A stretch of 64,000 nucleotides of DNA from Mycobacterium persicum (GTDB taxonomy: Bacteria; Actinomycetota; Actinomycetes; Mycobacteriales; Mycobacteriaceae). The stretch covers positions 55,252-119,251 of the forward strand of contig NZ_MVIF01000003.1 of assembly GCF_002086675.1 (NCBI RefSeq). Direction: 5' to 3'. The position numbers and the translations under genes were made by a program. Of the stretch, positions 55,744-64,000 are shown piece after piece; positions within the stretch are counted from its first letter, which is position 1, and every line of letters begins with the position of its first letter. The notes beneath the pieces were generated by a model that ran no database searches, was not told the DNA's origin, and saw only the letters and a list, made by a program, of their open reading frames with translations.

Positions 55744-57924
55744 ATGGCTTTTGCCACCGAACACCCAGTAGTTGCCCATTCCGAATACCGCCCAGCCGCA
55801 GAGGACGTGGAAGGGTTGGTGCGCTCCGGCGCCCGCTTCGAGGTGGTCAGCCCGCACGCGCCCGCCGGCGACCAGCCGGCCGCCATCGACGAGCTGGAGC
55901 GCCGGATCAACGCGGGGGAGCGTGATGTGGTGCTCCTGGGCGCCACCGGCACCGGAAAGTCGGCCACCACCGCGTGGCTCATCGAGCGCCTGCAGCGCCC
56001 CACCCTGGTCATGGAACCCAACAAGACGCTGGCCGCCCAGATGGCGAATGAGCTGCGAGAGATGTTGCCGCACAACGCCGTTGAGTACTTCGTGTCGTAC
56101 TACGACTACTACCAGCCCGAGGCGTACATCGCCCAGACCGACACCTACATCGAGAAGGACAGCTCGATCAACGACGACGTGGAGCGGTTGCGCCATTCCG
56201 CCACGTCGGCGCTGCTGTCGCGCCGTGATGTGGTGGTGGTGGCCTCGGTGTCCTGCATCTACGGTCTGGGCACCCCGCAGTCCTACCTGGACCGCTCGGT
56301 CGAGTTGCGGGTCGGCGGCGAGGTGCCGCGCGACGGGCTGTTGCGGCTGCTGGTCGACGTGCAGTACACCCGCAACAACCTGTCCTTCACCCGCGGTTCG
56401 TTCCGGGTGCGCGGCGACACCGTGGAGATCATCCCCTCCTACGAGGAGCTGGCGGTTCGCATCGAGTTCTTCGGCGACGAGATCGAGGCGTTGTATTACC
56501 TGCACCCGCTGACCGGCGAGGTGATCCGCCAGGTCGACTCGTTGCGGATCTTCCCGGCCACTCACTACGTGGCCGGCCCGGAGCGGATGGCGCACGCGAT
56601 CTCCACCATCGAGGAGGAGCTGGCCGAGCGGCTCGCCGACTTGGAGGGGCAGGGCAAGCTGCTGGAAGCCCAGCGGCTACGAATGCGCACCAACTACGAC
56701 ATCGAGATGATGCGGCAGGTCGGGTTCTGCTCGGGCATCGAAAATTACTCGCGACATATAGACGGGAGGCCGCCCGGCTCCGCACCCGCGACGTTGCTGG
56801 ACTACTTTCCGGAGGACTTCCTGCTCGTCATCGACGAGTCGCACGTCACCGTGCCGCAGATCGGCGGCATGTACGAGGGTGATATGTCGCGCAAGCGCAA
56901 TCTGGTCGAATACGGGTTCCGGCTGCCGTCGGCGTGCGACAACCGCCCGCTGACCTGGGAGGAGTTCGCCACCCGAATCGGGCAGACGGTATATCTGTCG
57001 GCCACGCCGGGACCGTACGAGCTCAGCCAGTCCGGCGGCGAGTTCGTCGAGCAGGTGATCCGGCCGACCGGCTTGGTGGACCCGAAGGTGGTGGTGAAAC
57101 CGACCAAGGGGCAGATCGACGATCTCATCGGGGAGATCCGCAAACGCGCCGATGCCGACCAGCGGGTGCTGGTGACCACGCTGACCAAGAAGATGGCCGA
57201 AGATCTCACCGACTACCTGCTGGAGATGGGTATCCGGGTGCGCTACCTGCATTCCGAGGTCGACACGTTGCGGCGGGTGGAGCTGTTACGCCAGTTGCGC
57301 CTGGGCGACTACGACGTGCTGGTCGGCATCAATCTGTTGCGTGAGGGCTTGGACCTCCCCGAGGTGTCGCTGGTGTCGATCCTCGACGCCGACAAGGAGG
57401 GCTTCTTGCGGTCGTCGCGCAGCCTGATCCAGACGATCGGCCGCGCCGCGCGCAATGTCTCCGGCGAAGTGCACATGTACGCCGACAAGATCACCGACTC
57501 GATGAAAGAGGCCATCGACGAAACCGAGCGGCGTCGGGCAAAGCAGACCGCCTACAACGAGGCCAATGGGATCGATCCGCAGCCGCTGCGCAAGAAGATC
57601 GCCGACATCCTCGACCAGGTCTACCGCGAGGCCGCGGATACTGACGCCACCGAGGCGGTTGCGGTCGGTGGGTCGGGCCGCAACGCGTCCCGCGGCCGAC
57701 GTGCCCAGGGTGCCCCCGGCCGCGCGGTCAGCGCCGGCGTCGTCGAGGGCCGAGACACCTCGAACATGCCCCGCGCTGAGCTGGCCGACCTGATCAAGGA
57801 CCTCACCGAGCAGATGATGGCCGCCGCGCGCGACCTGCAGTTCGAACTGGCCGCCCGGTTCCGCGACGAAATTGCCGACCTGAAAAAGGAATTGCGTGGA
57901 ATGGACGCTGCCGGGCTCAAGTGA
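55744..57924 (+). CDS. uvrB: UvrABC system protein B
   Basis: The damage-verifying helicase of nucleotide excision repair. The 726-residue protein has Walker [15 protein letters not shown], the beta-hairpin [27 protein letters not shown], Walker B-type [22 protein letters not shown], the UvrB signature [19 protein letters not shown], and QTIGRAARN. The UvrA/UvrC-binding UVR domain lies at the C-terminus ([30 protein letters not shown] region). uvrA is expected just beyond this window, as in M. tuberculosis. Confidence 0.96.
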   Translation: MAFATEHPVVAHSEYRPAAEDVEGLVRSGARFEVVSPHAPAGDQPAAIDELERRINAGERDVVLLGATGTGKSATTAWLIERLQRPTLVMEPNKTLAAQMANELREMLPHNAVEYFVSYYDYYQPEAYIAQTDTYIEKDSSINDDVERLRHSATSALLSRRDVVVVASVSCIYGLGTPQSYLDRSVELRVGGEVPRDGLLRLLVDVQYTRNNLSFTRGSFRVRGDTVEIIPSYEELAVRIEFFGDEIEALYYLHPLTGEVIRQVDSLRIFPATHYVAGPERMAHAISTIEEELAERLADLEGQGKLLEAQRLRMRTNYDIEMMRQVGFCSGIENYSRHIDGRPPGSAPATLLDYFPEDFLLVIDESHVTVPQIGGMYEGDMSRKRNLVEYGFRLPSACDNRPLTWEEFATRIGQTVYLSATPGPYELSQSGGEFVEQVIRPTGLVDPKVVVKPTKGQIDDLIGEIRKRADADQRVLVTTLTKKMAEDLTDYLLEMGIRVRYLHSEVDTLRRVELLRQLRLGDYDVLVGINLLREGLDLPEVSLVSILDADKEGFLRSSRSLIQTIGRAARNVSGEVHMYADKITDSMKEAIDETERRRAKQTAYNEANGIDPQPLRKKIADILDQVYREAADTDATEAVAVGGSGRNASRGRRAQGAPGRAVSAGVVEGRDTSNMPRAELADLIKDLTEQMMAAARDLQFELAARFRDEIADLKKELRGMDAAGLK

Positions 57925-57946
57925 CTCGGGGTGACCACGCGGTGCC

Positions 57947-57952
57947 TACGGT
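57947..57952 (+). promoter_or_regulatory. -10 element of the MFS gene, leaderless
   Basis: TACGGT matches TAnnnT and places the start site on the GTG at 57959. No ribosome-binding site precedes it. Confidence 0.45.
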
Positions 57953-57958
57953 GTAGCT

Positions 57959-59371
57959 GTGACCGATACGGCGAGCGAGACCGGCAGCTGGCGCGAACTG
58001 CTGAGCAGGCACTTGGGGACGGCCACCATGCTGTCCGGCGGCGTTGCGCTGTATGCCACCAACGAGTTCCTTACCGTCAGCCTCCTTCCGAGCACCATCG
58101 CCGAAATCGGTGGCAGCCGGCTGTATGCCTGGGTGACGACCCTGTATCTGGTCGGTTCGGTGGTGGCGGCGACCTCGGTCAACCCGATGCTGTTGCGGGT
58201 CGGTGCCCGCACCTCGTATCTGATGGGACTGACCGTCTTCGGTGTCGCGAGCCTGTTGTGCGCGGCCGCGTCGAATATGGAGACCCTGGTCGCCGGACGC
58301 ACCCTGCAAGGGGTGGCCGGTGGCCTGCTGGCCGGACTCGGCTACGCGCTGATCAACGCCGCGCTGCCGCATCGGCTGTGGACGCGTGGCTCGGCGCTGG
58401 TGTCGGCGATGTGGGGGGTGGCGACGCTGGTGGGGCCGGCCATGGGCGGACTTTTCGCACAGTTCGGGCTGTGGCGGTGGGCGTTCGCCGCGATGGCGGT
58501 GATGTCCGGGCTGATGGCACTGTTGGTGCTGGCCGTGCTGAGCAGCCGGGCCGGCGTAAGCGGTGAGCAGCCGGTGACCCCCGCGCACAAGGTGCCGGTG
58601 TGGTCGTTGTTGTTGATGGGCGCGGCCGCCCTGGCCGTCAGCGTCGCCGAACTCCCGCGCTACCTGGTGCAGACCGCGGGCCTGCTCGCCGCCAGCGTGT
58701 TGCTGATCGGGATCTTTGTGGTCGTCGACTGGCGGATGCACGTAGCAGTGTTGCCGCACAGCGTGTTTGGGCCCGGACCGTTGAAATGGATCTACCTGAC
58801 CATGTCCGTGCAGATGGTCGCCGCGATGGTGACCACCTATGTGCCGCTGTTCGGTCAGCGGTTGGGCAATCTGACACCGGTGGCGGCCGGATTCCTGGGT
58901 GCGTCACTGGCGCTGGGCTGGACGGTCAGCGAGATCGTCAGCGCATCGGTGAACAACACCCGGGTGATCGGGCATGTAGTGGCGGCAGCGCCGTTGGTGA
59001 TGGCGTCGGGCTTGGCGCTGGGTGCCGTCACCCAGCGTGCCGATGCGCCTCTGAGGGTGGTCGCGCTGTGGGCGCTGGCGCTGCTGATCACCGGGACCGG
59101 GATCGGGATCGCCTGGCCGCATCTGTCGGCGTGGGCGATGGATTCCGTCGACGATCCGGCCGAGAGCGGCGCCGCGGCGGCGGCCATCAACATCGTGCAG
59201 CTGATCTCGGCGGCCTTCGGCGCCGGCCTGGCCGGTGTCGTGGTCAACAGAGCCGAGGGGGGCGAAGTGACGGCCGCTCGCTGGTTGTTCGCGGTGTTCA
59301 CCGTGCTGGCCGCCGTCGGATTCGTCGCCTCCTACCGGGCGACCCGGCGCGCACGCCGGTCACCGGGTTGA
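57959..59371 (+). CDS. Major facilitator superfamily transporter (DHA2-like)
   Basis: A 470-residue membrane protein with about 12-14 helices. Features are TNEFLTVSLLPSTIAEIGG in helix 1, WVTTLYLVGSVVAATSVNPM in helix 2, the motif A-like loop LRVGARTSYLMGLTVF, and the motif C-like LAGLGYALINAALP region with ALVSAMWGVATLVGPAMGG. These place it among drug/multidrug exporters (Rv1634). Substrate unknown. Its last 12 bases overlap the convergent mannosyltransferase gene. Confidence 0.9.
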   Translation: MTDTASETGSWRELLSRHLGTATMLSGGVALYATNEFLTVSLLPSTIAEIGGSRLYAWVTTLYLVGSVVAATSVNPMLLRVGARTSYLMGLTVFGVASLLCAAASNMETLVAGRTLQGVAGGLLAGLGYALINAALPHRLWTRGSALVSAMWGVATLVGPAMGGLFAQFGLWRWAFAAMAVMSGLMALLVLAVLSSRAGVSGEQPVTPAHKVPVWSLLLMGAAALAVSVAELPRYLVQTAGLLAASVLLIGIFVVVDWRMHVAVLPHSVFGPGPLKWIYLTMSVQMVAAMVTTYVPLFGQRLGNLTPVAAGFLGASLALGWTVSEIVSASVNNTRVIGHVVAAAPLVMASGLALGAVTQRADAPLRVVALWALALLITGTGIGIAWPHLSAWAMDSVDDPAESGAAAAAINIVQLISAAFGAGLAGVVVNRAEGGEVTAARWLFAVFTVLAAVGFVASYRATRRARRSPG

Positions 59372-60931
59372 TTTGACGACCTGCGAGTAGTGGAACTGCC
59401 ACCGCTCGACGATGTGGAAACCCAGGTAGCCGGGAAACTGATACACCGGCGTGCGCCCGAACGCCGTTCCCGGCGACAAACCTTGTCCCACTTGATGATC
59501 CGGCAATGATTTGTCACGGTTGGTGATGGTCCACAGCGTCGTGCATTTGTTGATCTTGGCGGTCGTCAGCCACACCGCGACGTGGCCGTCCCACAGCGTG
59601 CCGACCTTGGGCCCGTAGGCGCCGCGTTCCACGTCGACCAACGACCGGAACGCTGCCGGTCGGGTGGCCAGCAGCGCCCGGATCGGCCCGGGTCGCCACG
59701 GCACGGTGTTGTCCACCAGCAGGCAATCACCGGGCGCGGCATGGGCACTGATGACGTCGGCCACCTGGCTGTAATCCCAGCCCTCCTTGGCGTAGGGCCC
59801 GCGTTGGGTGAAGTAGTAGTTCGGGAACGCGGCGACGGCGAAGACGACCACCGCGCCGGCTATGAGCCAGAGCTTGCGGGCGACGGTGACGATGCAGATG
59901 GCCAGGATGACCGCCGCCCCGGGGGCGGTCAGGATCAGGTAGCGCGGGTAGTAGATGGGTTCGACGGTCGCCGAGTAGATCAGAACGACGGCGGCGGGAA
60001 TGACGACCCAGGCCACGCCGGCAAGCAGCAGCGGTCGGGCGCCCTGGCCGGGCCCCGGCGCGCCGGTTAACCGCAGCACGACGGCGGCGACGACGACCAC
60101 GCCGGACAGGATCGCAAACGGAACACTGTGGTCGAAGTACTGGCGATGCACCACATCGAGGAAGAGGTTTCGGTTCAGCCCCGAGATCCACCCGACCTGC
60201 CACACCTGTCCGTGGGCGAACAGGACGAAGGGCGTCATGGCGCCGACCGCGGCCAGCGAGGCGACCGCCCACCAGATGGCGGGAGCTTTCCGCGATCGGG
60301 CCGGGGCCAGCAGTGGCAGCAGCGCGGCGTACACCGGCACCAGCAGTCCCAAGTTGATGCTGACCAATATCGACAGCATCAACCCCAGCGCATACAGCAG
60401 CCACAGCCATGGCTTGTTGCGCCGCACCGCGGTGACCAGCAGCACCGTCAGCCAGACCGCGGCCGTCACCGACAGCGCAGAGGAGCGCGCCTCGATGCCC
60501 GCCCAGGTCACCCGCGGCAGGATGGCAAAGACCGCTCCCGCACACACTGCGATGCCGCGGCCGGAAAACTGCTTGGCGAACACGACGACGCCGGCGGCGG
60601 CGGCCCCGATGGCCAGGCTGCTGGGAACCCGCGACCAGAACTCGGTCGGCGGGAAGATCGCGAACCAGCCGTGCATCAGCAGGTAGTACAGGCCGTGTAC
60701 GGCATCGATATGGCCCAGCAGATTCCACAACTCCGGCAGGGTGCGCCGCGCCGAAGCCGAGATCGTCGCCCCCTCGTCGAACCACAGCGACGGCCGACTG
60801 GCCCAGGCTCCGCTCACAACCGTCGCCAGCAAAGCGATAGCCCAGGGGTCGAGGCGCCGGCCACGGGCCTGCGGGCGCGCCGCCTCACCCCCCAGCGGCG
60901 CCGCGTCCTGATCGAGTGTCGGTGCAGACAT
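59360..60931 (-). CDS. capA: Membrane mannosyltransferase (CapA-like, GT-C fold)
   Basis: A 523-residue polytopic GT-C glycosyltransferase. The first loop holds ASRPSLWFDEGATISASAR with the catalytic-type Asp-Glu pair. Roughly ten helices follow, with a C-terminal periplasmic domain (~395-523; DCLLVDNTVPWRPGP, TPVYQFPGYLGFHIVERW). It corresponds to Rv1635c, the enzyme reported to add the first mannose cap to lipoarabinomannan from decaprenyl-phosphomannose. ATG 60931 gives MSAPTLDQD; in-frame extension up to 61045 is possible. The capA role is by family and position. Confidence 0.82.
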   Translation of the reverse strand: MSAPTLDQDAAPLGGEAARPQARGRRLDPWAIALLATVVSGAWASRPSLWFDEGATISASARRTLPELWNLLGHIDAVHGLYYLLMHGWFAIFPPTEFWSRVPSSLAIGAAAAGVVVFAKQFSGRGIAVCAGAVFAILPRVTWAGIEARSSALSVTAAVWLTVLLVTAVRRNKPWLWLLYALGLMLSILVSINLGLLVPVYAALLPLLAPARSRKAPAIWWAVASLAAVGAMTPFVLFAHGQVWQVGWISGLNRNLFLDVVHRQYFDHSVPFAILSGVVVVAAVVLRLTGAPGPGQGARPLLLAGVAWVVIPAAVVLIYSATVEPIYYPRYLILTAPGAAVILAICIVTVARKLWLIAGAVVVFAVAAFPNYYFTQRGPYAKEGWDYSQVADVISAHAAPGDCLLVDNTVPWRPGPIRALLATRPAAFRSLVDVERGAYGPKVGTLWDGHVAVWLTTAKINKCTTLWTITNRDKSLPDHQVGQGLSPGTAFGRTPVYQFPGYLGFHIVERWQFHYSQVVKSTR

Positions 60932-61045
60932 GATGCCTGTCACTGTAGGTCGCCGGCGATGATTCCGGTCACCAGCCGTCGTCTCGCCACCCGGCCGGGC
61001 ATCGGGGCGCACCGCCGCCAGGGCTACCCCGCATGATCGCCACAT

Positions 61046-61252
61046 TTGGCGAAAATCGTTGAACCACAGCTATTTTCACAGCGAATCGGGTCCCTCGATG
61101 CCGTGGCCGTCACCCGCTGGTGTGCTACGGCTGGCCCGCCCGGCAAAATGCGGATTGCGCCACGCCGCTGCGGTGTGGGTAATCTGACCCATCTGGATCA
61201 GGCAAAGCGATACTGTCTGGGGTTGGCGTAGCAACCGACACTGGGAGGGTAA
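61046..61252. promoter_or_regulatory. Intergenic region between capA-like gene and the USP gene
   Basis: About 200 bases between divergent genes, with the USP RBS GGGAGG near 61242-61249. GATACTGT around 61207-61214 is a possible -10 context for the USP gene. Nothing else was recognised. Confidence 0.35.
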
Positions 61253-61693
61253 ATGGGCGCCTATCGGACCGTGGTGGTAGGAACCGACGGCTCGGACTCG
61301 TCGATGCGGGCAGTGGACCGGGCCGCGCAGATCGCCGGGGCCGATGCCACGTTGATCATCGCGTCGGCGTACCTGCCTCAACACGAGGACGCCCGAGCCG
61401 CCGACGTCCTGAAGGACGAAAGCTACAAGGTGACGGGCACCGCCCCGATCTACGAGATCCTGCACGACGCCAAGGAACGAGCGCACAACGCCGGCGCGAA
61501 GAACGTCGAGGAACGCGCCATCGTGGGCGCTCCGGTCGACGCGCTGGTCAGCCTCGCCGAAGAAGCGAAGGCCGACCTCCTGGTGGTCGGCAATGTCGGG
61601 CTGAGCACGATCGCCGGGCGGTTGCTGGGTTCGGTGCCGGCCAACGTCTCGCGTCGGGCCAAAGTCGACGTGCTCATCGTGCACACCACCTAG
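61253..61693 (+). CDS. Universal stress protein (cAMP-binding USP, Rv1636-like)
   Basis: A 146-residue cytosolic Usp-fold protein. The nucleotide site is visible as VVVGTDGSDSS near the N-terminus and the C-terminal VVGNVGLSTIAGRLLGSVPANVSRRAKVDVLIVH, a G-x2-G-x9-G-(S/T) type signature. The mycobacterial orthologue (TB15.3) binds cAMP better than ATP. An adenylate cyclase is encoded ~24 kb upstream in this window, but direct linkage is not implied. It starts with ATG and GGGAGG upstream. Confidence 0.94.
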   Translation: MGAYRTVVVGTDGSDSSMRAVDRAAQIAGADATLIIASAYLPQHEDARAADVLKDESYKVTGTAPIYEILHDAKERAHNAGAKNVEERAIVGAPVDALVSLAEEAKADLLVVGNVGLSTIAGRLLGSVPANVSRRAKVDVLIVHTT

Positions 61694-62538
61694 CCTCCCT
61701 CGCGGACGTCCCCGGCCGGGGGCTGCGGCGACCAGGCTGGGCGCTTGGCTTGATGCGGAATGCCGGTGAGAACGAATTCGGCAGTACGCCTGGGAGCCTC
61801 GGCAAGCATCGAGAAGGCGGCTGCCCGCCTGGGCAGCCGGACGTGTTTGCGGCCCTGCTGTACAGCGGACACGACGTGATCGGCAACCATCTCGCGGGTG
61901 ACGTCGACCATGAGGTGCATCCGGTAGAGGCGGCGGAAGGAATCGGCGGTCGGCGGGTAATCCTCGGTATGGGCCAGCAGGTCGGTGGGAATCGGCCCGA
62001 GTTCGACGAGGGTGGTGCGGATCGGCAAGCCGCGAAGGTCGGCTCGCAGGCCCGCGGTGAAATGAGAAAGGGCCGCTTTGGAAGCCGAATAGGTCACTAA
62101 TCCGGGAAGGGCTACACAGCCCGCCATCGAGGAGACATTGACGATATGCCCGCCGCCGCGGTGCAGCATTCGAGGGATCGCGCAGCGGCACAATTCGGCG
62201 GGCGCGAGGTAGTTGACCTCGGTGACTCGTCGCAAGTCGGCCTCGGGTGCGTCGGTGAAGCTACCCGTCTGGTTGTCGATGCCGGCATTGTTGACCAGGA
62301 CGTCGATCGGCCCGGCCTCGTCCTCGATGCGCGCAATCAGTGTGCGTACCTGGCCCGGCTCGGACAGGTCGGCAACGTGGGCAGAGCCTCCGAGCTCGCC
62401 CGCCAGCGTGCGAAGGGGCCCGTCGGTCCGCGCGACGAGCGCCACGCTTGCCCCGGCACCGGCGAACGCACGTGCCAGAGCCGCCCCGATGCCTCGCGAA
62501 GCCCCGGTGATCAGAACCCGTTTTTGCGCTAGCTCCAT
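61690..62538 (-). CDS. Short-chain dehydrogenase/reductase
   Basis: A 282-residue classical SDR. NAD(P) site VLITGASRGIGAALARAFAGAG, DVLVNNAGIDN, the catalytic Ser in VNVSSMAGCVALPG, and the YSASK tetrad (Tyr, Lys). The arginine-rich RTDGPLR after strand 2 leaves NADP preference possible. The C-terminal ~60 residues extend the usual 250-residue fold (RLPRRAAAFSMLAEAPRRTAEFVL), as in mycobacterial SDRs of the Rv1245c type. Substrate unknown. It is followed downstream by the convergent USP gene and preceded by an acyltransferase gene on the same strand, 30 bases away. Confidence 0.88.
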   Translation of the reverse strand: MELAQKRVLITGASRGIGAALARAFAGAGASVALVARTDGPLRTLAGELGGSAHVADLSEPGQVRTLIARIEDEAGPIDVLVNNAGIDNQTGSFTDAPEADLRRVTEVNYLAPAELCRCAIPRMLHRGGGHIVNVSSMAGCVALPGLVTYSASKAALSHFTAGLRADLRGLPIRTTLVELGPIPTDLLAHTEDYPPTADSFRRLYRMHLMVDVTREMVADHVVSAVQQGRKHVRLPRRAAAFSMLAEAPRRTAEFVLTGIPHQAKRPAWSPQPPAGDVREGG

Positions 62539-62568
62539 GGCATTTCCTGCTGTCGGCGAACAGTGCGC

Positions 62569-63477
62569 CTACGCCATCGCCGGCCGCTTCCCATTCGACC
62601 CGACGGGCGCCCGGCGCGTCTTGCGCGGCGGCGCGGGACGGGGGACCGGGTCGAACGCGGCGGGATCGTCCAGATACTGGCGAAATACGTGGGCCATCGT
62701 CGCCGCCTGGTACCCGTCGACGAAGCGGTGGTCCAGACCGATCGTCAACGGCAGCACCGGGCGGACCACCGGTTGACCGTCTTCGGCGAGCACCTTGTCG
62801 GTCACCGCCCCGATCAGGATCCCGAATGGCACGTGGCAAAACGTCGGCCAGGGAGCGGCGGCCGTGTCCAGGCCGTAGGTGCCCACATTGCTGACGAGGA
62901 TCGAACCGTAGGGGCGGGCCTCAAGCCCGAGGAAGGGCAGCGGCAGCTGCAGACTTTCGGTGACGAACGCGATCGCATCCATCACCGGGCGCAGCAGCAA
63001 CGGGGGAAGGCCTTTGACCATGGCCTTGGCTTGCTTGAACTGTGGATCTTCGTTGTGGCGGATCCGTGCGGCACGGTCAGCCAGTTCTTTGGCGATGACC
63101 CAGGGCGGCTTCTCATTGATGCGACGCACGACGGCGCCGGAAAGATCGGTCCTGGCCGCTTCGACTCCCGTCACCACGTCTGTTCGCAGCGATACGACGA
63201 AAAAGCAGTCGATCGTCGGAGATGGCAGGAAGCTGCCGAACACCACCCGGCCGTTGAGGCCGGGCAGCGCTTCGACGACTTTTCCCGCCGCCCGGCCTAC
63301 CAGATCCACGGGGGTGACATGCTGGCCGGTGGCCTCGCGGACCCGGGCGATGTAGTCCAGCAGCCGCGAAGCATCGACTTCGGCCGTCGCCCAGATGATC
63401 GGGTCCTTTCGGGGACGCCAGGTGGCCATGGCGATCTTGCGCCAAACGGAGAACGGGATAGATGACGGTGCCCACAT
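62569..63477 (-). CDS. 2-oxoacid dehydrogenase acyltransferase catalytic-domain protein without lipoyl domain
   Basis: A 302-residue CoA-dependent acyltransferase fold of the E2 catalytic type. FVVSLRTDVVTGV, GSILVSNVGTYGLDTAAAPW and the near-terminal active-site motif TIGLDHRFVDGYQAAT correspond to the DHRxxDG histidine/aspartate pair of E2 enzymes. No lipoyl or peripheral-subunit-binding domain precedes it, so it is not a classical pyruvate dehydrogenase component; an acyl-CoA acyltransferase role is more likely. ATG 63477 is preferred, with GGAG 8 bases upstream; a GTG at 63504 is in frame. Confidence 0.82.
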   Translation of the reverse strand: MWAPSSIPFSVWRKIAMATWRPRKDPIIWATAEVDASRLLDYIARVREATGQHVTPVDLVGRAAGKVVEALPGLNGRVVFGSFLPSPTIDCFFVVSLRTDVVTGVEAARTDLSGAVVRRINEKPPWVIAKELADRAARIRHNEDPQFKQAKAMVKGLPPLLLRPVMDAIAFVTESLQLPLPFLGLEARPYGSILVSNVGTYGLDTAAAPWPTFCHVPFGILIGAVTDKVLAEDGQPVVRPVLPLTIGLDHRFVDGYQAATMAHVFRQYLDDPAAFDPVPRPAPPRKTRRAPVGSNGKRPAMA

Positions 63478-63640
63478 CGTCGGAACTCCATTCCTTCGCG
63501 CCACGACCGGCGCCTACCTCACTTCGCGCCGGGCTTCGTGTGCGATTGTGCGCCGCCGCCGGGTCGCCGACGAGGGAACAAGGTCCTTACCGCCGCTGTC
63601 TTCCGGCCTTGTTCTGCCCTACGTCACCGCGATGCGTCGT

Positions 63641-64000
63641 TCACCAACCACGGTCGCGCCACTCCTGAAGGTGAGGGCGTTCGATGCCCAGCACGGTGTC
63701 GTCACCGTGGCCGGGGTAGATGACGGTGGAGTCGGCGTACACGTCGAATACCCGGGTGGTGACGTCGGTGAGCAGCTGGGTGAAATCGCCGGGCTGCCAG
63801 GTCTTGCCGACCCCGCCGGGAAACAGGCAGTCGCCGGTGAACAACTGCGTGACCCCGCCGGTCGCGGGCCCATCGAGTGCCAGCGCGACCGATCCCGGTG
63901 TGTGCCCGCGCAAGTGGATGACGTCGAATGTCAGCTCGCCGATCCGGACGGTGTCGCCGTTGGCCAGGAAACGATCAGGCTTGACCGGCCTCGGTTCGGC
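63641..64000 (-). CDS. MBL-fold metallo-hydrolase (partial, start lies beyond the right edge)
   Basis: The C-terminal ~119 residues of a metallo-beta-lactamase-fold hydrolase read from 64000 to the stop at 63641. Metal-ligand motifs are visible: HLRGHTPGSVAL (His), LFTGDCLFPGGVG (Asp bridging two metals) and VIYPGHGDDTVLG (final His). The pattern resembles glyoxalase II-type enzymes and Rv1637c. The upstream HxHxDH motif is outside the window. Confidence 0.85.
   Translation of the reverse strand, partial: AEPRPVKPDRFLANGDTVRIGELTFDVIHLRGHTPGSVALALDGPATGGVTQLFTGDCLFPGGVGKTWQPGDFTQLLTDVTTRVFDVYADSTVIYPGHGDDTVLGIERPHLQEWRDRGW

Overview
The window is high-GC DNA from a slow-growing Mycobacterium. 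Gene content and order (nadA-nadB-nadC, hisDCBHA-impA-hisFI, chaA, bcpB, trpE ... trpC-trpB-trpA-lgt, pykA, cydDC/cydAB, a class III adenylate cyclase, a pdtaR-type regulator, polA, rpsA, coaE, uvrB, a universal stress protein) follow the M. tuberculosis Rv1593c-Rv1637c segment as I remember it. A PPE protein, GTG starts, ATGA/GTGA overlaps and leaderless-looking promoters also fit. The Rv correspondences are from memory, not from a search. Extra genes at several junctions suggest a non-tuberculosis species.

Layout. 1-4066: an NrtR-type regulator (cut by the window edge) divergent from the NAD de novo operon nadABC. 4069-6175: a TetR regulator divergent from a zinc alcohol dehydrogenase around a perfect palindrome, then a Ddn-like F420 protein. 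6271-12687: the histidine operon. 12684-13262: a broken Ser/Thr kinase. 13460-16748: chaA, bcpB and an inserted PPE gene. 16930-24787: trpE, a trp-linked membrane protein, trpC, trpB, trpA, lgt with a long acidic tail, and two small membrane proteins. 24813-29613: an inserted cutinase, pykA, tesB and a DUF2156 membrane protein. 29590-35444: cytochrome bd (cydABDC, minus strand). 35543-40613: a DUF308 membrane protein, adenylate cyclase, DUF488 protein, an unusual CAA tRNA, pdtaR, and a thiolase-like/OB-fold pair. 40707-43409: polA.

The accessory region is 43.4-51.1 kb, between polA and rpsA. It looks like a decayed BREX type 2 (Pgl) phage-defence island. An apparently intact NERD-kinase PglW (1391 aa) is followed by a translationally coupled Phd-like/RelE-like pair. 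After that comes only the first ~226 codons of PglX, joined out of frame to the last ~510 codons of a BrxHI/Lhr-type helicase. The rest of pglX and all of pglY, pglZ and brxD are missing, which fits one large internal deletion. A sequence upstream of pglW closely matches the mycobacterial RecA-independent DNA-damage promoter; the same motif sits upstream of uvrB.

51.1-64.0 kb returns to conserved genes: rpsA, coaE, an exported protein, a stand-alone LigD-type phosphoesterase, a DUF402 protein, uvrB, an MFS transporter, a CapA-like mannosyltransferase, a universal stress protein, an SDR, a lipoyl-less acyltransferase and the end of an MBL-fold hydrolase. No rRNA, CRISPR array, insertion sequence or prophage was seen.
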